A DNA stretch of 64,000 nt from Hygrocybe punicea (GCA_963556145.1 OY744461.1:7140891-7204890); one strand, 5' to 3'; counted from the first letter of the stretch, positions 11,751-23,859 are shown. Made by a program: numbers and translations. Notes: a model not told the origin generated them from the sequence alone.

Positions 11751-12780
11751 CCGAGCCCAAATAGGCCAGGCCAAGCTGGGCCAAAGTCATGGCCTGGGAC
11801 AGCTTTTGGCCTGGCTTGAGATCCAAAAGCCGGAGCCAAGCCCCAAGGCCATGGCTTTTTGCTGGTATGTGGACTACACATATCACCCATATCTAAGAGT
11901 TAAATTTGCAGTTCCTGGCCAAAAAGTCACCCATGCCAACACTCTGCATCACACCAATCCATGATCATGTGATCCATGATGTATCCGTACACATCCAAAA
12001 ACTGCTCAGTAACAAGCCAACAAAGACACAGATGGCCAGCATCCGATGACCCCAAGCAGAGGCACAGTAGAGAAGCAGCAGGTTGTCGACGTACCACCTG
12101 CTGCAAAGGTATTTCTTTTTTCATTATTTATTATAGAGCTGCTGACTACAAGTAGACGACTCCTCTGCCCATCTGCCCCTCTTGGAAAGAAGATTGTGTC
12201 CTGGCAAGAAGATTGTATCCTGGCGCACCCCTGCTTTGGGTTTAGCCTGGGCAGACTTATAAGATGCCGACTCAACGATGGCAGCAACATGGCAACGGCC
12301 TGCCAACAATGGTGGTGATGCGTTCACAACAGCAGCGACGCCACCAACACGTCAGTGATGGCAGCAACGAGTTCACAACAGCGGTTACGCGTTGGCAACA
12401 TCAATGCCGCGTCAACAACAACGGCAACAGTGACACGGTCGAGGGCCATGACAATGAAGTCCATGTCCATCAACATCACGATATGTGGGCCCAGAAGGTG
12501 GTCACGGCCCACCCAAAACACCTCATGAACAATGTGCACCCACATCAATTGATGTAGAGGCTACATGCATGAGGTTGTGGGTGATTGCAGCCCTATCATC
12601 TCACTCATGGACCCCCCTCCCTCTCATTCTCTACCCACAGCCAAAAGCCATGGCTTAGGCCAAAGCCAGCCAAGGCCAAGCCATCACTGGTGGCTTTGGC
12701 CTGGCCTGACCTTTTTGAAAGCCGGAGCCACCTCAGGCCAGGCCAAGCCAGGCTGGAACATCACTCTATGAACTAGGAGT
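11740..12780. repeat. GGCC-rich repeats, paired copies
   Basis: Two related blocks rich in AAGCCATGGC and GGCCAGGCCAAGCC words lie near 11745-11860 and 12640-12765. Between them is a run of CAACAG/GCAACA words (12280-12440). No gene is recognised. Confidence 0.5.
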
Positions 12781-13009
12781 ACGATAAGATGTGGGAGCGT
12801 GGGAATACCCAAAAGGGTCCTTCGACATCTCTCTGATTCGGTATCCCCGCTGGATGTATCCCAGTGCCGAATTGTTGCCCCATTCAGTACACCTCCAGTT
12901 GGTTGGGTCCGCATATGCTACTCCACCATGCTACCGGTTCAGGTCTTACCCTAACCAGGCCACTCCCTTCCAGCATTACACCCTTAGAGGTAGTACTCCA
13001 TAAAAAGAA

Positions 13010-13090
13010 CACAGATGGTCTAGAGGTCAGGGCATGCGGTAGCCTTCTGACAAGATTCTTCGCCGGATCGAAACCTCTTGCCCGTAATCC
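13010..13090 (+). repeat. tRNA-like / SINE-head pol III boxes
   Basis: TGGTCTAGAGG (13016-13026) resembles an A box. GGATCGAAACC (13065-13075) resembles a B box and differs from GGTTCGAANCC at one position. The spacing is tRNA-like, but I cannot fold convincing acceptor and anticodon stems. A tRNA-derived SINE or tRNA relic is more likely than a functional tRNA. Confidence 0.35.
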
Positions 13091-13750
13091 TCTAACTTAG
13101 TCAGCACAGCAAGCTGGACCACGTGCACCTTATCTTTGGAGACGGTGGCATGTGGGATGCCCTAGTGCCTGATCGTCAGCCTGTGCATAGACTACAATCT
13201 AGATCTTCAATAGTCAGGACCTTGTGCTCCTGCCATCTGCCCAACCACTGCCACCCCACCTTTTTCAACCACCACGCCCTGTTTTTAACCACCCCCAGCT
13301 TGTTTCCATTGAAGACGAGAGGCTGGGGGGTCCTAGTGTGTTGCCCTGCCATCTCTTGGCCCAACCCTATATGTAGCATTCTCTGTAGTATTAAATTAAT
13401 TCATTTGTTTTTATTCTGTCCAAAATCAGAGAAAACTAAGAATATATAAGAAGACATTAAGAATGTATAAGAAGAAATAAGACCAAGTAAGAAAAAATAA
13501 GTGGAAGGATCATCTTATTCCGTCTTACCAAAATCTTGTCTTAATTCATCTTAATCTGTCTTAACTCACCACTAAGACAAATTAAGAACATATTAAGACG
13601 ATGAATTTCATGTCCTCGTGCATTGAAAACGGTTGCTTTCTCATGCTGTCAGTAAACCAAAACTTGAACCGTTTTTTTTTTAATAAAATAAAAATATGGG
13701 GTTTGAACATTTGTTTGTTTGTTGTCGATCTGCATGTGGACAAATTACCA

Positions 13751-13790
13751 CCGCCGGAACTGTACTGAGCGCTGAGCATTCTACCTCTTC
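13751..13790 (+). repeat. 40-bp inverted repeat, left arm
   Basis: The 40 bases beginning CCGCCGGAACTGTACTGAGC recur exactly, on the opposite strand, at 23778-23817. Similarity does not obviously extend further on either side. Confidence 0.9.
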
Positions 13791-13830
13791 CCGGTGCTCC
13801 CCTGAATCCGCCGTGCCGGCAGCGGCTACA

Positions 13831-14108
13831 ATGTTCTCGTTACATGATTTAGTTTCATCAGCCAAGGAGGTTGAAATCGATTCGAAACCCACCTCCGAGT
13901 CGATGACAAGGTATAAATTTTGATGGTCTTGGGTGAGATTTGTGTTATTGAATACAGGCCGAACTTCCTGGCACTCGAGATTGATATTGACACCTGTAAC
14001 ACCGAGAAAGCCTGCGAAATCAGGCCAGGGGCGCAGTGCGGGGCAGTTCGTGGTTTATCATGCTCGTCTCGTAATGCTGTACCTTTATTGTTGAACGTGA
14101 TCTTTTAG
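13831..14108 (+). CDS. Small hypothetical protein, uncertain
   Basis: An ATG at 13831 opens MFSLHDLVSSAKEVEIDSKP. Removing a GT..AG intron (about 13915-13958) continues as PNFLALEIDIDTCNTEKACE to a stop at 14108, about 76 residues. I recognise no family. It lies directly downstream of the 40-bp repeat and upstream of the membrane-protein gene, so it may be a gene fragment or upstream exon debris. Confidence 0.25.
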
Positions 14109-14163
14109 TAAGTTTTACAATATCGCATATGAGCCTCTAAGCTCTAAGTACTGCCAAACTGTA

Positions 14164-16188
14164 ATGTCGAACTGGAGCCTCAAACAAGTCAACCGCCTCG
14201 TAGTCGTCTTGCCTGCCTTCTTTCCCTACATCGCAGCATTACCCTCGGGCACCGGTAGACGACAGCATGTGCAACGTGACACCAGCCCTACCAGTATATC
14301 CATGCAAATTTGGGTGCGTTAAACCTCAGCTGTTGCAGGGGGTGCGGTGGGGCGTACCGTAGTCCTTCAAAACGCTCACGGATCACCATCTTTCAGCTTC
14401 CGATCGCAGTCGTCGTTCTATTCGCCCTTGGGTTGTTCGTGGCATTGTGCGTCAGGCGAAGTGCAAGAAATTCGGAACAACGAGTGGCGGCGTCGGCTGC
14501 TGCAGGAGTTCGCGAAGTAACTGCCGATCAGCTTGCTGGCAGGGCCCAGGGTGTCGATGGTGGTCCGGGGACCCGCACCAGACGGTCCCGGAGAACTCGG
14601 CGCACCCCAAGCCAAATCTCGACGACTTCCTTGCCTGCGTATATGAAGGAGCCAGGGGACGAGGAGCTCGTCATATTCAGGTCAGTTAGTCTCTCTTTCG
14701 AGCTTCCCTACCTCCGCTGACACCCATATTGCACTTTTCAGAGGACCTCAAGACATGGAGGATGTCTCGCTTGTGACAGCAGCAGTTGTCATGCCTCCTG
14801 TCGAGGAACAAGACGCTGAAGATTCTCTTCACTCCAGGACTGATTCACAAATGTCAACGTATGCCCCCGTGCCCGTCACATCTAATGCCACGCCCTTGCT
14901 ACAAAACGGCCAGTCAGATGACCACGCTAACTCTCAATTGGAGCAAAACCGAGTTCCACAGACGCAGAATGATCGGACGTCCGTCGCAGAGAGCTTTGAC
15001 ACGTCGAGCAGTTCTGCGGGTGCAAACAGTCAAGCGGTTGTCGATCCTCGAGGTGAGGCACCTCCTTATTTCGAGGTGCTTCCGCCGACGGAAGCTACCG
15101 GCACGACTTCCCGTGGAAATGATGAAAATACACCCGTTCATGCAATAGCGTCTCCGCCACCGACGAATGACAGTGCAGGCACCCCAGTCCAAGAGCGGAG
15201 ACGCTCCGGCTTCAGAAGCCTCTTCAATGCTTTGAGTAACCCCACTTCTCGCATGCCAGCACAACCTCCCCCTAGCAGCGACAGCCATGCTCGACCCAAC
15301 TCCGGCCTCCCGAGCAGCGACTTGTCCTCCGACATCTCGCACTTACCAGACGCATCCCAGGGGGCGAGAACCTCGCACCGGCCTTCTTATTCTGGCGGTT
15401 CGGGATCCATGCTAAACATCTCTCCATTCCGCCCCATCTCCCGTCAGCGATCTACCAACACCTTGAACTCTAACCGCATGAATTCGCCATCGCTCATATC
15501 CCTCAACTCGATCTCTGCCCCACTAACCCACACCCTTGTCCGTACTGAATTTACGTACCCCAAGTCGGGCCCAACCCCCGAGCAGCTCAGATTGATCTCA
15601 TCCCGGGAGTCTTTGGCCAGATTCGGCATGCCTTACGGACCTGACGCCATTGCCTACGCAGCATCGGCATCGCGGCAAGAAATTGACCCGCCACCGGGTT
15701 TCGATGCGCTAAGCTCCAGCGTGCCGTCACTGCCCCCATCGCAAACTCCGAACACCCCCAACAATAACTGGCGCTCAGAAACTACATTTGCGCAGCCTGT
15801 TGCCGAACGGCTTTCGCCCGCCGAGCCCGTTGATCCTGCTCAAGAAGAAAACGGGCCGCCCGTACCAGTTATGACAGGTGAAACGGCGGGCAGTGTCGTA
15901 CCCGCAGTAACGTCCTCAACGTCCATCCCACCGCCACCACCACCCGTCTCCCCTGTTACACACACAACCACCCAAGTGCCGCCTTCATCTTTCCGATTCC
16001 CTGCGACCATGACTCGGTCCGAGTCTCGAGCCAGTTCGTTGATGTCGGTTGGAACGTACGCGACCGCGGCAGAGTCAATGGGGGCCAGCGAGACGGGCTC
16101 CGAACCCACCACCCCGCTTCCCTCAGAGCTCCAGTCTCGGCATGTGCATGAAGACACGGATGTGACTATCACTCCTGGACAAGCGTAG
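14164..16188 (+). CDS. Single-pass membrane protein, Ser/Pro-rich tail
   Basis: Three exons (14164-14313, 14397-14680, 14742-16188) join in frame to about 626 residues. The start gives MSNWSLKQVNRLVVVLPAFF, a likely signal sequence. Exon 2 encodes the membrane segment LPIAVVVLFALGLFVALCV followed by Arg residues. An RRTRR basic patch and SLPAYMKEPGDEELVIFRG follow, after which the protein is a long Ser/Thr/Pro-rich region with SPxP and PPPPPP motifs. This suggests an anchored protein with a disordered cytoplasmic tail. I know it only as a conserved-looking basidiomycete hypothetical, and a PxY-type motif near SLPAYMKEP could bind trafficking adaptors (inference). It converges with the DUF1308 gene across a 230-bp gap. 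Confidence 0.75.
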
Positions 16189-16418
16189 CTATTTAGCGAG
16201 GGGATGATGTATCATATTAAAAATCATGTTCTAGACTTTCTTCATATTCCGGTCAATTTCTATGTGTTATATATCAAAGACACGGTTTTGTGCATCAGTA
16301 TTACGGCCTCTGCGCCAAATTTTGCCTACACCATCCTAATCCATGTTGGTTTTTCTCATTAATGTATTTGTTTAACGAGGCAAACGAGGTAAATAAAGCG
16401 GTGTTCGTGCTCTAACGT

Positions 16419-18468
16419 TCAATTTTCGCCAACCACGTCAGACCGCATGCCTTCAGCCAGGCTTCTTGGATCTACAATCCAGATGGCTGCTTTCTGGCAC
16501 TCGCTCCGCACGTCGTCAGGCTCGTGATCCAGTCTTCCAGATACCTTCGCAGCTTTCAGCTCCCTCAAGATCGCCTTGACACCCGACTTGTTCGCCGTCA
16601 ACGTCGTCCATCCCAACTCTGCACCCCACAACATGGTTTGCACCGTGTGGGACGTCAGCCTGGGATTGGCTTTGGTGACGGTGGCTCGTTGGATCTCCCC
16701 TCTGCCGCCACCCGTGCGCACACCGTCACACACATCGTCCTTGACCAGTTCATCGGGAATCGAGCGCGGGTGTGGAATCGTCTCTTCGGCGAGAATGTCT
16801 CTGCATGTTCTAGCAAGAGATTTGAAGAATAGTGGTAAGCCAGTGGAGTCGTAGCTCTGGGGTTGGGTCGGTTCGGATGACGCGTGCAAGCGGATGGGCA
16901 AGAGGGGGATCAAGCCTCGAGGATAGCGCGAGTCGCGCCAGTAAGACTCTGCCGCTTCTAATGTTGATACAGGATCAGCCGAGAAGAGTGCATGTGCACG
17001 CCGCTTTTCGTTCTCGCCTCCGATCTTTGATACGATCCTCAGGCAACGGTTCCGTGCTTCCGGCGTGGTCCAAAATTCGACCTTTGGGAAAGCCTTGGCT
17101 ATCGGATTGTGCCGGGAGATTGGCGGGTCACGAAAATCACTTGACGAGATGGTCGAAAGCCTATCGAAAAGTTCTTGGATCATACCCTTTCTCATTTCTT
17201 GCAGCACATGGTTGACCAGCGCTCTCGTATGTTTACTCAGTTCTCCTAATAACTTTGTCTCATCCCCGTTGACGACGGCAGCTGGCACCTTTTCCTTCTT
17301 CTCATTGACGGTCATCCGTTGCATCTTCCACTCACGGTATTTCTGTGAGGGTATGAATCTCGCATTGGCCTCTTCGATGGAACTTGGGAGAGGGGAATGA
17401 GTAAGATCTGAAACGAGAGCGATGATAACGGAGAGGTCGAGGTTGATACAAGTGGTTGGCTCGAGACGTGGACGGGATACTGGAGGAGGCGGCAGGGCTA
17501 CGGGATCGCCTATATTATACCTCTCGCCGAGTTGAACATCGACACCCATGTCGCACAGACATTGCACGGTCTTGGCAATTCGAGAATCAACCTCGTTTCC
17601 ATCGGCTCCAATGGGAGAGGGGTCTAGTCGCGTTAACCGTAAAGTTACACGCGGGATTTCATTCGTCCCTTGTACAGGGTTTTCCTTGGCTGCTGCTAGA
17701 AGCGAACGCCCCATGCGCAAGACGGAATTGTCAAACTCGGGCTGGGCCAAGCTTGGTGGCAGCCCGCCGTAGAATTCGTTGTCAGAATCACTCTCAGAGT
17801 CTGTCAAGTAAGAATCGATTTCGCGGAATTCTGCCACCAGACGACTGTTTTTCACACTAGCGAGTACGTTTTTTTTTTCAGTAGGGGTATATGGAGCAAA
17901 GTGGGAGACTCACGTATTGACTCTGATCCAACGCCTGCCGTTGTCGGCTACCACATCGACTTTTATACCGGTAGGTTTCTGAGTAACCGGTTCGGTTCGC
18001 GAGACTATGCTGGTTGGAAACACGGACCTGAATATGGATACAATCGGGCTTGGGGCACCCACCAACTCGTTCCAGACAGCGATGAGGTACGGTGCGTTGG
18101 TCGACAAGGCTGGCAAGGTCCTAGGCACAATCAGGGTCGGCAAAGAACTACTAGAGATGGTTGACCTTTAGCATGGCTGAATTTTAAAAATCTCGAATTT
18201 GCTTGAACCCACCAACCTTGTCCAATCCGTCTAAATCGCGTTTGACTGCGTCTCTCAGGTTCTTCAAACCCGACACCACTTCCTGCTGAAGCCACTGGCG
18301 ATCGTCTGTATCGTCACTGCCTGCATCGTAGTCCATGGATGAATCGAGGATGGGAGGCCTGGCGGTGAGAGGCTGAAAATGGGTGATGGAGTTGTGGATT
18401 TGCTGTAATCGCATCCGCAAGTCTTGAAGATGGTGATGACTGGGTTTATCATGGTGCATTGCTGACAT
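16419..18468 (-). CDS. DUF1308 / UPF0415 (C7orf25-like) protein
   Basis: At least three exons. The first (from 18468) begins MSAMHHDKPSHHHLQDLRMR and is helical. The second (about 18165-17914) contains LSTNAPYLIAVWNELVGAPS and GIKVDVVADNGRRWIRV. The third (17860-16419) contains CINLDLSVIIALVSDLTHS and runs to the C-terminus ending SDVVGEN. The order N-terminal helical region, VDVVADNG motif, then a NLDLS..ALVSDLT segment matches the widespread UPF0415/DUF1308 family, whose biochemical role I do not know. The splice between exons 1 and 2 (near 18170-18222) is not clean in phase by eye. Exon 2 to 3 splices in phase (AAT AC|T GTG). It is divergent from the secreted-protein gene at 19159. Confidence 0.8.
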
Positions 18469-18823
18469 TTTGGGTCCTGGTGGATAAGTGGTTGATTTTG
18501 GAAAATAAATTCTTCAGCGGAATGAGAGAGGAAATTCTGGTCAACGCCTGAGGCCTCAAGATGCGAGTTTTAAAATAATAGATGATGGCAAGCCGTACAT
18601 GACCCAGTTTGCCCGCGATGGTATCTTATTCAAGGTTTTTCGCAAAGGCTTCGAGGCAGGACAGGACCCCCGATTATCTCTACTAAGGCCGGACTTTCCC
18701 TCTGCCAACATCACGGATCTGTTCCTTTAAAGGATTCCTTATGCGCCGGGGGCCCGGGCAGAGCTCCGATATTTGCTATTCACTGGCACGTGGTCCTTGT
18801 TGTTGCTTCCCAATTTCCGATCG

Positions 18824-18914
18824 TCGAACGTTCGAGGTTCGGCCTGATCAGTGATCGTGGTCATCTCACACCTCGAACGTTCGAGGTTCGACCTGATCGC
18901 GTCATCTCACACCT
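18824..18914. promoter_or_regulatory. Two direct copies of a palindromic promoter motif
   Basis: TCGAACGTTCGAGGTTCG, with a perfect 12-bp palindrome TCGAACGTTCGA, occurs at 18824 and again at 18873. Each copy is followed by CCTGATC and TCATCTCACACC. The pair lies in the divergent region between two genes, about 180 bp upstream of a TATA box (TATAAAA at 19004). The arrangement suggests a dimeric transcription-factor site, but the factor is unknown. Confidence 0.5.
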
Positions 18915-19003
18915 CACCTCATCCTGTTCCCCTAGTATCTCATCGCTATCGTTGACATACCATCGCTCCCATCCAACCTGACTCGGAATTGGTCATCTTC
19001 GCC

Positions 19004-19158
19004 TATAAAAGTCTCAGCACCTGTCTGGAATTCCCCAGAGCTGGTCTCCCACACACGTACAACTTACAACTCACAACACCCACGAGCTGGTCTCCCTTTC
19101 ACAACTCACAACTCACAACTCACAACCCGCAACTCACATCTCACAACCGTCGCGAACC
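19004..19158 (+). promoter_or_regulatory. TATA box and CA-rich 5' leader
   Basis: TATAAAA at 19004-19010 lies 149 bp upstream of the ATG at 19159. The leader carries repeated ACAACTC heptamers (about 19060-19145), a simple-sequence tract typical of strongly expressed fungal leaders. Confidence 0.55.
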
Positions 19159-20059
19159 ATGCGTTTCCCTTCGCTCCTCACCATTCTCTTCACTTCTCTC
19201 ACGCTCGCAGCCTCTGCTCCCCTCCCGGTAGGCATCCATCCGTTTCACCGCCAGAATCTTTTCAGACTCATCTTCACTCCCATGCCGTGCAGATTAGCGA
19301 CATCCACGCAAATCAGGTCAACTGCTTGCAAAGGCGGTGCGTCATTTCAACATCTAGATGCATCTCCACACGTGCTAACATTCCGACAACAGGGCTGACC
19401 GAGGTCAGGGATCCAGAGTAAGTAGCACGTATTCTTGCATATAAAACCCATAGCTCAATCCTGGTTCATCGCCCTTCCGTTTTCCTTTTCAGGGTGCTGA
19501 CTGTGGACTCGGATATTGCAACAATATTCTCAGCGAATTGTGCGGTTCTCAGCCTCAGGTTGAGCAATATCCCATGGTGCCTGTTGTGAATCGGCAACCG
19601 GAGCCTGTGCACGTTATGGGTCCACCGGATCCGCGTCAGCGAACGACTCCGGCTCAGAAGCTCGCTTACCACGTGCGCTATCATCAGCGGCCTCGTAAGC
19701 CTAACCAGTCTCCATCGGCACAGGCTACACCAGACGATCCGAGTCGGTCACCACAGGCACAGGCTCACGTTACGGGTCCTCCAGAGCCGGCGCCGGATCC
19801 CAGTCAGGCTGGACAGTCTGTCGTTCAGGGTCTTCCACTGGGGGAGGAGAGCAAGCAGAGCAAGCCGACGCTGGAGCCGGAGACGCAACAGGATCCCAGT
19901 CAGTCTGACGTTACAAAGATGAGGCAGAGGCAGAAGCCGCAAGGCCCGCGGACGCAGCCTGGCGCTTCACGTCCTTTAAAACAGCCTACGAGGAGGCCGT
20001 CGCAAGGTCCAGCGACGGTTTCTATTCCTTCGTCATTGAATCCTCTTCAGAAGCAGTAG
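19159..20059 (+). CDS. Small secreted Pro/Gln-rich protein
   Basis: Four exons (19159-19227, 19293-19336, 19393-19417, 19493-20059) join in frame to 234 residues. The N-terminus MRFPSLLTILFTSLTLAASA is a clear signal peptide. After it come a few cysteines (VNCLQRR, GADCGLGYCNNILSELCGS), then a long Pro/Gln/Ser-rich, low-complexity region with PEP and QSK words ending NPLQKQ. No catalytic domain is visible. It is probably an extracellular structural or effector-like protein (inference). A TATA box and duplicated palindromes precede it. The two very short middle exons were chosen because they give an uninterrupted frame with consensus splice sites. Confidence 0.7.
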
Positions 20060-20446
20060 CATGATGGAGCTGTGAGAGGACCTTGACTTCGCGACTTTGA
20101 CATTCTAATTACAAAATATAATGTCCTCCGTGATTGTGAGATTATGCATTCACCTTAAAATAACCCTTATCTTGAATGTGAACGGTACAGTTGACTACAT
20201 AGACTTGGACCAGTTGGCAGGGGTTCCGCCAAACTATAGCTAGATGAGGGCCGTTCGTTACAACGGTGCAAGACAGGTAGCGCATTTATTAATAAATTAG
20301 CACGATTCTCGTTTGTCCCCCTCCGCCGTCATCCTCGTTCCTGTCCCTGTCACCCTTGTGGTCGCTGTCATTTTTGCTGTCGTTTTACTAGTTCAGATAC
20401 TGCACCACATAAGTAATATACAATACACGAAAACCGGTAACACAAA
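20060..20446. other. Convergent intergenic region
   Basis: Lies between the secreted-protein gene and the Argonaute gene, both ending here. No gene or repeat recognised. Confidence 0.5.
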
Positions 20447-23400
20447 TCACAAATAGAACATGGTATTCTTCGGACCTGGCGCCACACCACCGTGCCATAA
20501 CTGCGTTGCTTCCTGCGTGATCTGCTCCTCTCCGCTTGCCGTTGTCGTTCCACTCCCTCCGATGCTTTGCAATAGTTTGTGTAAATAACACCTCCCCCTC
20601 TCGCACGCCAGGTCGGCGTAGTACGCCGGGGAAGCCAAGCTAACCGCCTTCGTTGCGCGAGCAAACATGTAGCTCACCGAATTGGTGAGTCCCTGAAGTT
20701 CATCTGATTTGAACTTGATTTCGTCGTGCACCACATAGTAGTGCGTGAGCCGTGTCTTGCCTTGAAGACCGCCGTGTGCTACATTCCCCACCATTCAGAA
20801 ATGGATTAATCAATCAAACCGCCAACGCACCTTGCAAGAAGAAATCGAAGTCGTATACTGCAGTAACGCCGCGATCCACTACGGTACCGGGTCGAGGATT
20901 TCCGTCTCGGTCAGCACCAGATGCTTCAGTGGGATAGAATCGAGTATGGTGGCGTTTGCCGCAGATTACGATGGTAAGCTTCGGGCGGTAAAGGCGCTGC
21001 GCCGTGCCAAATTTCTTGAAAGCTTCTCTAATTGCGGCAAGTTCTTCGTGGACGACGATATTGAACTGGCCCTCAGTGAGTTGTACTCGTAAGGGTTTCC
21101 AATATCATCGACATCGATGCAACAAACCTCAGAAACGCCATCCCGATACACGAGAATGCGTTCAGGCAACTTGTTGTTGTTGCGCTGCTTGAAAGCACTC
21201 AACCGTTCAACCATCATACTAGCAAGATTCGTGATCATCTACTAGCCTGTCAATGATAGTCCATCATTCCAAATAGAAAACGAAATTAACCTCTTTCTTT
21301 GATTCTTGAATCTCCATGCTTGCTGGATACTGGGCAAAGTGAGTGTCAATACTTGCGACAACTGCCGCAATGGAGGGCTACCAAATACTTTACGATCAGA
21401 ATAATTGGCGGAACGAGCAAGAGACACTGACTGTTCCTCTGAGACTCCCAGGTCCCGGATGGGTCACATCCATCCCCACAAGCATAGTCGGCTGCTGCAA
21501 CCATACCAGGTTCACGCCTCCCATCTTCATGTTCACCTTGAGCGCAACATTTGCATACTGTGGCCTTTCTCCTTTCTTATCTTTGTTGAATGCACACAAA
21601 CGGTAGCAACGCCCAAATGGGAGTCACAGAGGTGTTTCAGGCCTGAATACACGTGTTTGTCGCCATTGGAGAGAATTACTAACACCATGTCCGGCTTGGC
21701 TTTGAGTGTCTTTAGCGAAGCATGTATGGCTGCAATGGCTCTATCCCTGGTTGGATCCGCGGGTTGTTTGGGCGGGAGTCTCGCTGCGATGACGGACGGA
21801 TCAGCAGCATCAACCGTCATGCCGCTTGTCCTACACATGTCTGCGAAACCTTTAATGACCTGCCTAAGCTCAGGATCATTGGTATCCCGAAATTCCCCTT
21901 GATTTCCGTCTTGTAATACGAGAACGGCCCAATTTCCCAGCCGCCCTCCAACAGCAAACTTCACGTCCCGCAGGTTCCAGCTCGCACGTTCGTCAACTCT
22001 TGGTGCTCCCACTCTATATTTTGTGCCCGGAGATGAGGATCCTTCCAGGAACGACCGCCATTTCCTTGCCGATCGTAATTCCCCATCGGTGCAGCTCCCA
22101 TAGAGAAGCCGAGCTCTGTGAGACCCGATCCAACAATTGCGGCAGCATTCACGTTCGGGTTGCCCCGGCAGAATTTCGCAAAGTTCTGGAGGGAGGAAAT
22201 TTGATTTCGCGCCACCTACGTCGACGAGTGGGAGATCTGGATGGCGCAGTTTCTTCTTATATTCTGAACAGTATGGGAAGGTCACGATCCCACAACGATG
22301 GGAGGGCCAGCAGCTTCACTCACTTTTCTCAAAGTAACTCTCAACAGAAACTCTGCCATAATCTGGAGTTTCAAACACATGTTCCCTTGGTGTTTGCTTT
22401 GACAAGGTCTTAACGGTCTTGGTATACCCCAAATGTGTTGTCTTGATTCGGACCCCTTTGACGAAGCCCGAAACCCGCGCTCCGAAGCTTGCGTTGCGGA
22501 AAGCTATCATCGCATCCGCCAGATTTCCTGGTGTGTAAAATGCAGTGGTACAAACATTCACATTCACCAGTAGTTGGCTGTACGTGGGCCGAACAGACGA
22601 ATAGAAGCCTTTCACGGCTTCGAGTCCCCCGCCGAGAGAAACAGGTGGAGAAGCTTGAGGGAAGAAAAATCTGTTGCGGACCACCATGACGCCGCCACCA
22701 GCGGCTGTTCTACTCGGGTGAGCAGCAAGGACGATATTGAGAGCTGCTATGACGGGTAACACGTCATAGTCTCTATATTGGGGTTGGCCAGCCAGATAAC
22801 TTGTGAACAAAATCAAGTTGAACAGGATGGACCAGAAGCGAGAGCAACATAGACTGACTCCTTCAAGCTTTGTGTCTCTATTTCCTGGATAAACTGGAAA
22901 GTAAGCGTGAATTCTTTCCCGCCCGCCCTGGGTCCAGTCTGGTCCTCGTCGTAGAACGGAATTGTGTGTTAACGGCATAACTAGCTTTTTGGCAGCAATC
23001 AACTTTGAGGCATGTTCATGAGCAACCACACCCTGAAGACCAGCTTGACTCCATTCAGGCGTTTTCTCAGCGAGCTTGAATATTCTTCTTTTAACCCGAT
23101 GTGGGGCGGTTCCTGCAGTTGGTGAGATAGAGATGTCGTACTCATATAAAGGGCCTTTGGGACCTTGACAGGAAAGAAATTCGCCCGTAATTTGACGGCA
23201 GTGCCAATTTTTCCGAAGTCAGGTCGGAGAGGTAAACCATCATCGCGCGTAGAGAGAGAGCGGAAGGAAGCTACAAGGGCATCCTGCGAACCATTCGTCA
23301 GCCGAGCATCAATTTCTGCGGGCTTATCAGCAGCGAAAACCCTACAAGAATGCACGACAAGAATGCTTCAGTCATCGTCAGACTTAAAGGGGATGACTCA

Positions 23401-23675
23401 CCCTCCCTGTTCTCTGGGAGCGAATCCTCCCCTCCCTCTCCCTATCAAATCCTCTCCCTCCCCCACGATCTTGGTAGCCCCCACGATGTCCTCTATCCGG
23501 ACTGCCACCTCTGCCTCTATCTGGACCACCTCCGCTCTCTGAACCACCCCTCCCTCTGAAGGTATCCGGACCGCCTCGGCCTCTGAAAGTATCCAGGCCA
23601 CCCCTACCTCTGAAGTTATCCGGACCACCACGCCCTCCTCGCCACTCACCGCCACGACCACGTTCTGAAACTCAT
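20447..23675 (-). CDS. Argonaute (RNA-silencing effector)
   Basis: The gene reads leftward through many exons. An RGG/DRGRGG-rich N-terminus (about 23660-23395) is followed by the N domain (FAADKPAEIDARLTN), linker and PAZ regions (22316-23029), MID (MVLVILSNGDKHVYSGLKHL) and PIWI. PIWI residues are visible: first Asp in VGMDVTHPGPGS near 21470, second Asp in VYRDGVSE near 21155, and the His in THYYVVHDE near 20735, with PAYYADLACERGRCY beyond. A Glu-finger candidate lies in the exon near 21300 (SMEIQESKKE). The slicer tetrad therefore looks intact. Argonautes bind small RNAs and silence matching transcripts, often transposons. The N-terminal start is unclear: ATG at 23675 is out of frame by one base with the RGG-coding frame, so an extra short exon or a frameshift is needed. 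Confidence 0.9.
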
Positions 23676-23777
23676 TGGATCCCGATGTTTGGTTTAGCTT
23701 TCGAAATGAGTATTAATGAGTGGTCGGGGAAGTGTTGTCGACGAAAAGAAAAGCCTCAGGGTCGAGGAACCACAGGC

Positions 23778-23817
23778 GAAGAGGTAGAATGCTCAGCGCT
23801 CAGTACAGTTCCGGCGG
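23778..23817 (-). repeat. 40-bp inverted repeat, right arm
   Basis: Exact reverse complement of 13751-13790, sitting about 100 bp upstream of the Argonaute coding region. CGGCTCGGCT repeats follow at 23868-23935. Confidence 0.9.
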
Positions 23818-23859
23818 CGGTAAGGTAGGGCCCTAAATTACGGACTTTTGACTGGTGTC

